A stretch of 64,000 nt of DNA from GCA-2728135 sp002728135 (GTDB lineage: Bacteria; Pseudomonadota; Alphaproteobacteria; UBA828): the NCBI GenBank assembly GCA_963997635.1, contig CAXEND010000009.1, positions 1-64,000 of the forward strand, read 5' to 3'. The notes below the pieces were generated by a model. It was not told the DNA's origin, made no database searches, and worked only from the letters and a program-made list of their open reading frames with translations. Position 1 is the stretch's first letter, and each line of letters opens with the position of its first letter. Made by a program: the position numbers and the translations under genes. Below are positions 44,021 through 52,575 of the stretch, in pieces.

Positions 44021-44038
44021 ATTATTAATATTAATAAT
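44021..44038. repeat. 18-base perfect palindrome in AT-only DNA upstream of hpnC
   Basis: The bases ATTATTAATATTAATAAT read the same on both strands, in the gap between dxr and hpnC and therefore in the probable promoter or leader of hpnCD. It could be an operator, but the DNA is entirely A and T here, so such palindromes can arise by chance. Confidence 0.3.
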
Positions 44039-44056
44039 ATATTATAAGATACTAAT

Positions 44057-45247
44057 TTAATTATATTTATTTATATATTCTTTTGTATATATACGCACCT
44101 CATTATCTACTTCAACAACATCTGACAAGGAATTAATTACGCCACCAACAAATTGATTCATTTGGTTTTCAACGATCTTAGAAATATCAGTTAATTTAAT
44201 CTTACCTTTTAGGAAGGCTTCTACTGCAACTTCATTAGATGCATTGAGCACTATTGGCACAACGCCTCCTGATTCCAATGCATTCCTCGCGAGTTTTAAA
44301 GAAAAAAACCGCATCTCATCTGGAGGTTCAAAATCTAGTTGACTGAGCTCAGATAAATTTAGGCGTGGGGATGGAGCATTTATCCTACCTGGCCATGCCA
44401 AGCAATATGCTATAGGTGTTCGCATGTCAGGGGTACCAAGTTGAGCTAAAACAGAACCATCAACATAAGCAACTAAACTATGAATTACAGATTGTGGATG
44501 CACTAAAACTTCGATCTGATCAGGCTTAATTGGAAATAAATGATAAGCCTCAATCATTTCTAGACCCTTATTCATCATAGTAGCTGAATCGACTGATATT
44601 TTTGCACCCATAGTCCAATTTGGATGAGCCACTGCTTGAGCTGGAGTAGCTATTTCCATTTCTGCTTCTGTGCTTTTACGAAATGGCCCACCTGATGCTG
44701 TAAGTATTATTTTTTCAACACATTCCGGCTGTTCAAAATCAAACACTTGAAATATGGCATTATGTTCAGAATCTACTGGCAGTAATGTTGCACCGGATGA
44801 CCTAACTTCAGAAATCATCAAATCTCCTGCACATACAAGACATTCTTTATTCGCGAGACAGACAACTGCTCCTCTGCTCACTGCGGCCATAGTTGGATAT
44901 AAACCCGCAGCTCCGACTATAGCAGCCATGACAAAATCTGAGGGTGCCCTAGCAGCATCAACTATAGCTTCTGAGCCAGCAGCTGCGTTAATACCTGTAC
45001 CAGATAATAAACCTTTGAGCTCTTCATATAAACTTGGGTCACCAATTACAGCCCCACTTGCTCTACATTTTTTTGCTTGAGAAGCCAAAAGCTTCACATT
45101 TGATTGTGCAGTAAGAAAATTAACTTTATATTGAGATTCATAGCGTTCAAGCAAATCTAGGGTATTCTTACCTATTGAACCAGTAGAGCCAAGAATAGTA
45201 ATTGTTTTTTTACATTTATAATCTTCTGGATTTACTTTTGTCTTCAT
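44057..45247 (-). CDS. dxr: 1-deoxy-D-xylulose-5-phosphate reductoisomerase
   Basis: The 396-residue enzyme rearranges and reduces DXP to MEP. It has 'ILGSTGSIGKNTLDLLERY' (18-36), 'ALANKE'-type 'CLANKECLVCAGDLM', the metal site 'LLPVDSEHNAIFQVF', the flexible loop 'TASGGPFRKS' and 'HPNWTMGAKISVDSATMMNKGLEMIEA' (in two parts). With dxs and ispH in the same 13 kb, three MEP genes flank the hopanoid genes. Confidence 0.97.
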   Translation of the reverse strand: MKTKVNPEDYKCKKTITILGSTGSIGKNTLDLLERYESQYKVNFLTAQSNVKLLASQAKKCRASGAVIGDPSLYEELKGLLSGTGINAAAGSEAIVDAARAPSDFVMAAIVGAAGLYPTMAAVSRGAVVCLANKECLVCAGDLMISEVRSSGATLLPVDSEHNAIFQVFDFEQPECVEKIILTASGGPFRKSTEAEMEIATPAQAVAHPNWTMGAKISVDSATMMNKGLEMIEAYHLFPIKPDQIEVLVHPQSVIHSLVAYVDGSVLAQLGTPDMRTPIAYCLAWPGRINAPSPRLNLSELSQLDFEPPDEMRFFSLKLARNALESGGVVPIVLNASNEVAVEAFLKGKIKLTDISKIVENQMNQFVGGVINSLSDVVEVDNEVRIYTKEYINKYN

Positions 45248-45369
45248 AAAAAACGCTCCTGAATAAACAGAATCTGCGACATATACATTTTATATTTAAC
45301 TTACTCATTTTTTTAGTTAAAATTATAATTTTCCGAGCCACTTCTATACCAATAATCCTGGAGTAAGCT

Positions 45370-45711
45370 ATGTCATTTTCAGAAAAAACTTGCCAACCCT
45401 GCCGCGGTGGAATTCCTCCACTTGATGAATCAGCATCAAAACTTTTATTAGAACATACTCCTGATTGGATTCTTTGCGATAATAACACTAAACTCAACCG
45501 TAAATTTGAATTTACAAACTTTGTTAACGCATTAAATTTCGTTAATATAGTATCAGAGATTGCTGAAGAAGAAGGCCACCATCCTGATATTAGCTTTGGT
45601 TGGGGGTATTGCATAATTGAATTATATACTCATAAAATTAAAGGGCTTCATGAAAATGATTTCATAATGGCTTCTAAAATAAGCAAATTATCTGAATTAA
45701 ATACTACATGA
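45370..45711 (+). CDS. phhB: 4a-hydroxytetrahydrobiopterin (pterin-4a-carbinolamine) dehydratase
   Basis: The 113-residue protein matches the PCD/DCoH family: 'CQPCRGGIPPLDESASKLLL' at the N terminus and the active-site histidines His70-His71-Pro (EEEGHHPDISFGW) with His88 (LYTHKIKGL). It regenerates reduced pterin after aromatic hydroxylation or serves other pterin roles. It is the only plus-strand gene here, between dxr and mfd, and converges with mfd. Confidence 0.93.
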   Translation: MSFSEKTCQPCRGGIPPLDESASKLLLEHTPDWILCDNNTKLNRKFEFTNFVNALNFVNIVSEIAEEEGHHPDISFGWGYCIIELYTHKIKGLHENDFIMASKISKLSELNTT

Positions 45712-45717
45712 AATAAT

Positions 45718-48700
45718 CTAACGCTGAATCATTTTGCATAAGTCAATTAAAACTTTACGTATACCGTCTAATCGATCTCTAGATTGAATCCAATTTTTTG
45801 TGATTACCAGTCTTGAATCTGGCCTTAGACGCATTCCCCTATCTAAAATTGAAACATATTTGATTAAAGCGTCTATCTCTATGAAATTATTTTCACGAAA
45901 ACTAAAGACTGCTCCCTTTGGGCCTGCATCGATTTTTTCTACCCCAGCATGCCTACAAAAATGCTTTATTACTATTACTTCCAAAAGATGCAAAACTGAT
46001 TCTGGAGGCGAACCAAATCTATCTGTAAGTTCCTCAATTAAATCATCAATCTGTGATTGATCTTCCATCTGACCAATACGTCTATACAAACTCAATCTAG
46101 TATGTAAATCAGAAACATAATCTTCTGGTATTAGAACAGAAACACCCAAATTAATTTGTGGTGACCACTTTTTATCATGTATTCCCTTAGAAGAATCCTT
46201 AGATTTTAAATCTAGGATCGCTTCTTCTAGCATATTTTGATAAAGCTCAACTCCAACTTCTCTAATATGTCCAGATTGCTCAGAGCCAAGCAAATTTCCA
46301 GCACCACGAATATCTAGATCATGACTAGCTAGAGCAAAACCAGCCCCCAGATTATCTAATCGATGGATTGCATCTAACCTCTTAAACGCTGCTGCAGTAA
46401 TTTTAGATTTTGATGAATATGTGAGATACGCATATCCACGTAACTTTGAACGTCCTATTCGGCCACGTAATTGGTATAACTGTGATAAGCCAAACATATC
46501 TGAACGATGAATAATAATCGTATTTGCTCGAGGAATATCTAATCCAGATTCAATTATAGTCGTTGAAACTAAAACATCATAATCCCCGCGACAAAACTCT
46601 TCCATGGTGATTTCAAGGTCTTTTACATTCATCTGACCATGGGCAATACTTACTTTCACCTCAGGAACCATATTATTCAATTGATCAATTATTGACCTGA
46701 TGTCTGAAACCCTTGGGCAAACGTAAAATACTTGACCACCACGCATCTTCTCCCTGAGAATCGCTTCCCTTATAACAATGGGGTCAAATGGCATAATAAA
46801 TGTTCGAACAGCCAAACGATCTACAGGTGGAGTTGCCATTACGCTCATACTCCGAACGCCCGTTAAAGACATCTGTAAAGTTCTTGGAATTGGGGTTGCA
46901 GTAAGTGTTAGTATATGGGTTTCAGATTTTAATTGTTTAAGTTTTTCTTTATGGGAGACACCAAAATGTTGTTCCTCATCAACAATCACTAAGCCAAGAT
47001 TTGGAATCTCAATATCTTTGTTTAGAATAGCATGAGTTCCTATTACAATATCTATTTTACCTGCAGCCAACTCACGCTTTACATAACTGAAATCTTTCAT
47101 TGACGTTAACCGAGAGAGCTCAGATACCTTTATTGGCAAATTGCTAAAACGATTTTTAAAAGTCTCATAATGTTGACGACACAAAAGAGTTGTAGGCACT
47201 AATACTACAACCTGCATTCCTGCCATTGATATTGAAAACGAAGCACGAAGTGCAACCTCTGTTTTTCCGAATCCTACATCACCACATATTAATCTATCCA
47301 TAGGATAACCTGACTGAAGATCTTGTATTGTTTCGTCTATGGCATCCGCTTGATCATCAGTCTCAACATAATTAAAATTAGAACAAAACTTATCGTACTC
47401 AGAATGATCAATATCAAAAACCCGGGCTCTATATGTAGACCTCTTAGCAGCTGTTGCTATCAAACCTTCAGCCATTTCGCGGATTTTTTTCTTAAGACGA
47501 GCTTTTCTAGCCTGCCAGTTTACTCCTCCCAGTCTATCAAGTTTTGCTTTAGTATCAGAAGAGCCATAGCGTGAAAGCAAATCTATATGCTCGACTGGCA
47601 AAAAAAGTTTATCCTCTCCTGCGTATATCAACTTCAGGCAATCATGCAAAGCACCTCCTGCCTCTATCGTAACGAGCCCATTGTAAACACCGATACCATG
47701 ATCAAGATGAACTACAAAATCTCCTTCGATTATCTCAGAAATACTCGTTAAAAAATTTTCTGCCTTTTGTTTTCTTCGACGTTGATTACGATTTAATCTG
47801 CTACCAAGGATGTCCTGTTCTGCGAGAATAACTAGATCATCAGCCTCAAATCCTTGCTCCATCGGAAGAACAGTCAAACCTATAGAACCTTTATTAATTG
47901 AAGACATTCTTGACCATTCATCTATTGTAACTATGGGTCCAATATGATTTTCAGAAAAAATACGCTTAAGCCGCTCCCTTGTCCCGGGACTCCAAGCAGC
48001 AATAATAAAATTTCTATTTAAGTTTGTGTGCTTCTTAATATATTTTCTTAATTCAGTGTATAATATATTTGGACCTTGTTTGCGCTCAGGAGTAAAATCT
48101 CTGCATTTTTTAACCCCAATTGAAATTGATTGTGAATTTTTTGAGTTTTCAGGCGTAAAATTAACAAACCTTGCTACAGACCTCTCCGACAATAAGCCAT
48201 TCCATTCTTCCAAGCTAGGATATAGTTGATGTGGATTAAGTGGTTTATATATTGTAGCTCCATCTGAAACTAAACCTGAATCAACACTTTTACGAGCTTG
48301 ATAAAAGTCATTTATAGACTCAATACGATCTATCAAACTTTTGTCAAATAAATGATCAAGAACCACAAGACCATTGGGTAGATAGTCAAATATGGTCTCA
48401 AGAGAATCATAAAAAAGCGGCAACCAATTTTCTATTCCTGGATACCTATGGCCTTCAGAAACAGCCTCAAATAATGGGTCTTTGTCTAACACAGCACCAA
48501 AATTTAGACGATAACCTCTCTGAAACCTCTTAATGGAATCAGCATCAAGAAAAATTTCTCCTACTGGGCCTATGTAACAAGCCTGAATTTCCTCAGAACT
48601 CCTTTGTGTTATTGGATCAAAGACCTTTATAGATTCAATTTCATCACCAAAAAAATCCATTCTTACTGGAAATTTCTGGCCAGCGGGAAAAATATCTAAT

Positions 48701-49218
48701 ATCCCTCCCCTTACAGCGTATTCACCAACATCCATGACATTGCCAGAATTTGTATAACCGCTCATTTCTAAAAATAAAATCATGTCCTCAATTTTATTTT
48801 TACAGCCTACATCGATAGAACGTGCTACACCCTTTAGAGCTGCTCTAGGGGGCACCCTCTGGAGAGAAGAATTTAAAGTTGTTAAAATCAGTGTTGGTTT
48901 TTTCTCTTCCAATTCCAACAATTCGCACAAGGCCAATAAACGCTGGCTTACAATATCAACACGTGGAGATATTCGATCAAATGGCAGACAATCCCATGCA
49001 GGAAATATAATTTTGTGTAATTTAGGTTCAAAAAAACTGATACTCTCAGAGAGCATTCTAAGTCTAGAATCATCCCTTGATATATGAACAATTGGCTTGC
49101 CGGATTTAGCCGAGTCAAATACTAGCCTACTCAACCAATAGGCATCAAAACCCTCTGGAATACCACTAAGGTTCTTTATCTCTTTCTTATCTAACCCACA
49201 CTCGGCTAATGTAAACAT
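45718..49218 (-). CDS. mfd: Transcription-repair coupling factor Mfd
   Basis: The 1166-residue translocase removes RNA polymerase stalled at damage and recruits UvrA. The UvrB-like N-terminal module (about 1-350), the RNA-polymerase interaction domain around 'EGDFVVHLDHGIGVYNGL' (about 500-560), and a RecG-type helicase with Walker A 'GDVGFGKTEVALRA', 'DEEQHFG', 'TATPIPRTLQMSLTG' and 'QLRGRIGRSKLRGYAYL' are visible, then the C-terminal TRCF domain. Length and order are complete. It follows sdhE by ten bases. Confidence 0.98.
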   Translation of the reverse strand: MFTLAECGLDKKEIKNLSGIPEGFDAYWLSRLVFDSAKSGKPIVHISRDDSRLRMLSESISFFEPKLHKIIFPAWDCLPFDRISPRVDIVSQRLLALCELLELEEKKPTLILTTLNSSLQRVPPRAALKGVARSIDVGCKNKIEDMILFLEMSGYTNSGNVMDVGEYAVRGGILDIFPAGQKFPVRMDFFGDEIESIKVFDPITQRSSEEIQACYIGPVGEIFLDADSIKRFQRGYRLNFGAVLDKDPLFEAVSEGHRYPGIENWLPLFYDSLETIFDYLPNGLVVLDHLFDKSLIDRIESINDFYQARKSVDSGLVSDGATIYKPLNPHQLYPSLEEWNGLLSERSVARFVNFTPENSKNSQSISIGVKKCRDFTPERKQGPNILYTELRKYIKKHTNLNRNFIIAAWSPGTRERLKRIFSENHIGPIVTIDEWSRMSSINKGSIGLTVLPMEQGFEADDLVILAEQDILGSRLNRNQRRRKQKAENFLTSISEIIEGDFVVHLDHGIGVYNGLVTIEAGGALHDCLKLIYAGEDKLFLPVEHIDLLSRYGSSDTKAKLDRLGGVNWQARKARLKKKIREMAEGLIATAAKRSTYRARVFDIDHSEYDKFCSNFNYVETDDQADAIDETIQDLQSGYPMDRLICGDVGFGKTEVALRASFSISMAGMQVVVLVPTTLLCRQHYETFKNRFSNLPIKVSELSRLTSMKDFSYVKRELAAGKIDIVIGTHAILNKDIEIPNLGLVIVDEEQHFGVSHKEKLKQLKSETHILTLTATPIPRTLQMSLTGVRSMSVMATPPVDRLAVRTFIMPFDPIVIREAILREKMRGGQVFYVCPRVSDIRSIIDQLNNMVPEVKVSIAHGQMNVKDLEITMEEFCRGDYDVLVSTTIIESGLDIPRANTIIIHRSDMFGLSQLYQLRGRIGRSKLRGYAYLTYSSKSKITAAAFKRLDAIHRLDNLGAGFALASHDLDIRGAGNLLGSEQSGHIREVGVELYQNMLEEAILDLKSKDSSKGIHDKKWSPQINLGVSVLIPEDYVSDLHTRLSLYRRIGQMEDQSQIDDLIEELTDRFGSPPESVLHLLEVIVIKHFCRHAGVEKIDAGPKGAVFSFRENNFIEIDALIKYVSILDRGMRLRPDSRLVITKNWIQSRDRLDGIRKVLIDLCKMIQR

Positions 49219-49228
49219 TTTAGCGAGT

Positions 49229-49504
49229 TCAAGTTAAATCTCGTTTAATTACAAACGAGCGAATTTTATTAAGAGTTGTGGTGTTATATTCTTCTGGAAC
49301 ATTGACGCCCTGAACTATCCATTGATAAACAAGCGGGTCATTTCCTATTCTTAGCAAATTTTCCAAGTCTTCAACTTCTGACTTAATAAGCGAATCAGAA
49401 TACTTTTCAACAAATGAACCAAGTAAAATATCCGTCTCTTTAGTCCCAGTGTGTGAAGTTCGATATCTAAGTCTTTTTAATCTTGTTTCTAGGTCAATAG
49501 TCAT
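49229..49504 (-). CDS. sdhE: Succinate dehydrogenase assembly factor SdhE (FAD assembly factor)
   Basis: The 91-residue helical protein matches the Sdh5/SdhE family that helps attach FAD to SdhA: 'RLKRLRYRTSHTGTKETDILLGSFVEKY' and 'LLRIGNDPLVYQWIVQG' with the DPLVYQW-like signature. The conserved RGxxE motif reads TGTKE here (Thr19, Gly20, Glu23), so the arginine is missing. It sits between recG (divergent) and mfd, the usual alphaproteobacterial position. Confidence 0.88.
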   Translation of the reverse strand: MTIDLETRLKRLRYRTSHTGTKETDILLGSFVEKYSDSLIKSEVEDLENLLRIGNDPLVYQWIVQGVNVPEEYNTTTLNKIRSFVIKRDLT

Positions 49505-49593
49505 AAGTTAAATTCCAAATTAGAATATTAATGTATATGTCAGCCTTACTAACTGTTGGCAAGTCGTGCGTTTACAATTAGCCTCTTACTATC

Positions 49594-51675
49594 ATGAGAC
49601 CTAACATTTTAAACCCTCTTTTTGCATCCACCGAGACTATTTCGGGCGTTGGGTCACGTACGTGCTTTCAGTTGAAAAAACTTTTAGGTAATCGTGTAAT
49701 TGATTTAGTATTACATTTTCCAACAAATATCACAGAACGCCAATTTATTCCCACAATTATTAAGGCAACTCCCGGGAAAATTGTAACTGTGAACATAACT
49801 GTAAAAGGTCACCAAAGACCCTTCCACTCGAAACAGCCCTACAGAGTGCAGTGTGAAGATTCTACCGGACATCTTGATTTAGTATTTTTTCGATCTAGGT
49901 CTGACTGGATCTCTAAAGTGCTACCTATAGGAGCGAAAAGAATAGTCAGTGGATCAATTGAGTCATATGGGAAAGGTTTGCAGATGGTACACCCAGATTA
50001 TATTGTCTCTGAGGATAAAAAAAATTCAATCCTTCCTATTGATCCAATATACCCTTTGACTGACGGATTAACCTCAAAACAGTTAAGACGTTTTATTGAA
50101 AATGCAATGGAAATTTTACCTGACCTCCCAGAATGGCATGATATATCAGTAATTCAGGATAATGCTTGGGAAAGCTGGAAATCTTCAATCCTTAAAGCTC
50201 ATATGCCAAAGTCTGAGAAAGATTTATACCTAAATGCAAAATGGAGAGAAAGACTCGCTTATGACGAACTCCTAGCAAACCAGCTGGCAATAAATATCCG
50301 ATCAAAAGAAAAATCCAAATTAGGCCATTCAACCACTCCATCAAAAAGATACAGAAAGAAGGTTCTATCGAATCTTAGTTTTTCACTTACCCCAGATCAA
50401 AATAATGCCCTCAAAGAAATTGATAATGATATGGAGAGTAAAAATAAAATGGTAAGGTTATTACAGGGTGATGTTGGAAGTGGAAAAACTGTCGTAGCAC
50501 TCTTAGCAATGTTAAATGCGGTTGAGTCCTCCAAACAGGCCGCACTCATGGTACCAACCGAAATTCTAGCTAAGCAACATCATGAAAATTTTTCAAAATT
50601 TTTAGAAGAGACAGATATAAAATGTTCCCTCCTTATAGGACGCCTAACTGAGGGCAATCGTCAGAAAATTATCTCGAAACTCGCTTCCGGAGAAGTTTCC
50701 CTAATTATAGGTACTCATGCTTTATTTCAAGAAGACGTTAAATTTAACAATCTTGGTATCGTAGTAGTTGATGAGCAACATAGATTTGGCGTTGATCAAC
50801 GTTTATCCCTTGTCCAAAAAGGTAATGATGTAGATATCTTAGTTATGACAGCAACACCAATCCCTAGAACATTATTATTAACTGAATATGGTGATATGGA
50901 TGTGTCACGTTTGAATAATCGTCCTATAGGTCGAGGTTTAGTTAGCACAAAGGTTTTACCAATTGAACGTCTCATTGAAGTTGAAAATGCAATTAAACGT
51001 GCTGTAAATAAGGGTGCCAAAGTTTATTGGGTATGTCCATTAATTGAGAATTCAGACAACAATGAACTAGGAGCAGCACTTGAAAGATATAATAACCTTC
51101 AATCTATATTTGATGATAAAGTAGGATTGATCCATGGTAAGATGAACGGGGACGAAAAAGACAAAGTCATGTCATCTTTCAAGAATGGCTCCCTGAAAAT
51201 ATTAGTTGCAACCACTGTAATAGAAGTCGGCATGGATATTCCAGATGCCACCGTAATAGTAGTAGAGCATGCCGATCGTTTTGGTCTGTCCCAATTACAT
51301 CAACTTAGGGGACGTATTGGCAGAAACAACAAAGATGGAACTTGCTTATTGCTCTATAAAACCCCCTTAAATGAATATTCAAGAGAACGGTTAAAGATAA
51401 TTCGACAAACAGATGATGGTTTTGAAATTGCTGAACATGACCTTAAAATTCGGGGTGCAGGAGAAATTTTAGGTACCAAACAAAGTGGATTTAGCAAACT
51501 GCGAATAGCCGATCTCAATAGCCATGAAGAACTTTTGAAACTAGCCAACAAGCAAGCTAAAGAAATTATAGAAAGTAGAGAACTTGAGACAAAATCAGAA
51601 AGAAGCGAAGCTCTAAAACTTTTACTTAATCTATTTGAAAGAGATCAAGCTGAGAGTAATCTAAGAGCAGGATAG
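49594..51675 (+). CDS. recG: ATP-dependent DNA helicase RecG
   Basis: The 693-residue helicase remodels stalled forks and Holliday junctions. The N-terminal wedge OB fold (about 60-160) includes 'VIDLVLHFPTNITER', followed by helicase motifs 'QGDVGSGKTVVALLA' (about 290-304), 'VVDEQHRFGVDQR', 'TATPIPRTLLLTEYGDMDVS', 'TTVIEVGMDIPDATV' and 'QLRGRIGRN'. Its length is normal. It is divergent from sdhE-mfd and convergent with the DUF502 gene. Confidence 0.98.
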   Translation: MRPNILNPLFASTETISGVGSRTCFQLKKLLGNRVIDLVLHFPTNITERQFIPTIIKATPGKIVTVNITVKGHQRPFHSKQPYRVQCEDSTGHLDLVFFRSRSDWISKVLPIGAKRIVSGSIESYGKGLQMVHPDYIVSEDKKNSILPIDPIYPLTDGLTSKQLRRFIENAMEILPDLPEWHDISVIQDNAWESWKSSILKAHMPKSEKDLYLNAKWRERLAYDELLANQLAINIRSKEKSKLGHSTTPSKRYRKKVLSNLSFSLTPDQNNALKEIDNDMESKNKMVRLLQGDVGSGKTVVALLAMLNAVESSKQAALMVPTEILAKQHHENFSKFLEETDIKCSLLIGRLTEGNRQKIISKLASGEVSLIIGTHALFQEDVKFNNLGIVVVDEQHRFGVDQRLSLVQKGNDVDILVMTATPIPRTLLLTEYGDMDVSRLNNRPIGRGLVSTKVLPIERLIEVENAIKRAVNKGAKVYWVCPLIENSDNNELGAALERYNNLQSIFDDKVGLIHGKMNGDEKDKVMSSFKNGSLKILVATTVIEVGMDIPDATVIVVEHADRFGLSQLHQLRGRIGRNNKDGTCLLLYKTPLNEYSRERLKIIRQTDDGFEIAEHDLKIRGAGEILGTKQSGFSKLRIADLNSHEELLKLANKQAKEIIESRELETKSERSEALKLLLNLFERDQAESNLRAG

Positions 51676-51690
51676 AAAGTTCTTTTTTTA

Positions 51691-52338
51691 CTATTCGTCC
51701 AATTGTTTTATATTTTTATCAACTCCATCTGTTTTATGATCGGGTGGTGAAACAATTCCTCCTGAGATAACTAACTTAACACCCTCTTCAACACTCATTT
51801 TTAAAATCTTACAATCATCACGAGGTACAAAAAGTAGAAACCCAGAAGTTGGATTAGGGGTAGTTGGTATAAAAACGTTTACCATTTTTTCATCAATAAT
51901 TCTTTGAACCTCACCTCGGGTAGGTCCAGTAATAAATCCAATAACCCAGATTCCTCTTCGTGGATACTCTACAAGTACTACTTCACGAAAAGCATTAGCA
52001 GATTGTGCTAATACAGCATCAAAAATCTGCTTAAAGAGTCCATAAACAGTTCGAACAACTGGAAGCCGATTTAACAAATGCTCACCAAGTCTAACCATAT
52101 ATCGGCCTAGGAAATTTGTTACCAAAGCACCAATAGTCGTAAGAACTATTAATACGATGATAACTCCTAATCCTGGGATACTATGACCCAAAACATTAGA
52201 TGGATTGTAATCTAACGGAATGAGAGGAATGACAGTTCTATCAACAAAGTCCACCAATAACCAGATAAGCCAAGCAGTCAGCCCAAATGGAGCAGTGACT
52301 AGTACGCCTGTGAAGAAATAGGTACGAAATCTTGCCAT
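51691..52338 (-). CDS. DUF502 membrane protein
   Basis: From ATG 52338 the product is 215 residues with two long hydrophobic segments (about 8-32 and 52-75), a 'LLNRLPVVRTVYGLFKQIFDAVL' amphipathic stretch and 'TTPNPTSGFLLFVPRDDC'. It belongs to the DUF502 inner-membrane family of unknown function, commonly found beside recG in alphaproteobacteria. The frame continues upstream for 29 codons to an ATT (52425-52423) with an ideal Shine-Dalgarno. Relatives usually have such a basic N-terminal extension before 'GLMARFR', so the true start is probably there. Confidence 0.88.
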   Translation of the reverse strand: MARFRTYFFTGVLVTAPFGLTAWLIWLLVDFVDRTVIPLIPLDYNPSNVLGHSIPGLGVIIVLIVLTTIGALVTNFLGRYMVRLGEHLLNRLPVVRTVYGLFKQIFDAVLAQSANAFREVVLVEYPRRGIWVIGFITGPTRGEVQRIIDEKMVNVFIPTTPNPTSGFLLFVPRDDCKILKMSVEEGVKLVISGGIVSPPDHKTDGVDKNIKQLDE

Positions 52339-52422
52339 TAAGCCACGCTTAGGTGCAGGCTTAATTAACTGTATTGCAGACTGTACTGTCTCAGCCTTTT
52401 TTGCATTTTTATCTTCAAGAGT

Positions 52423-52439
52423 AATTTAGTATCTCCTTT
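52423..52439 (-). promoter_or_regulatory. Shine-Dalgarno and candidate ATT start of the DUF502 gene
   Basis: On the minus strand AAAGGAG is followed after seven bases by ATT at 52425-52423. This ATT is in frame with the DUF502 gene, directly after an in-frame TAA, and no ATG, GTG or TTG lies in frame between it and ATG 52338. ATG 52338 has no ribosome-binding site. ATT starts are rare, so a sequence error (ATG read as ATT) is the alternative. Confidence 0.55.
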
Positions 52440-52575
52440 AGAAATAAGGATACGTTAGTATAGCACCCAGATATAACAGTCATCTGGAAATTGTCTAGAT
52501 ACACAATATAGTAATAATTTATATACTTATCTAAAATAAACTGAGATTTTTCAGCATAAACTCCAGTAGAATGTT

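Noticed and set aside
43923..44056. Origin-like AT-rich region
   Set aside because: There is a palindrome but no DnaA boxes or repeated iterons, and neighbouring genes are biosynthetic.
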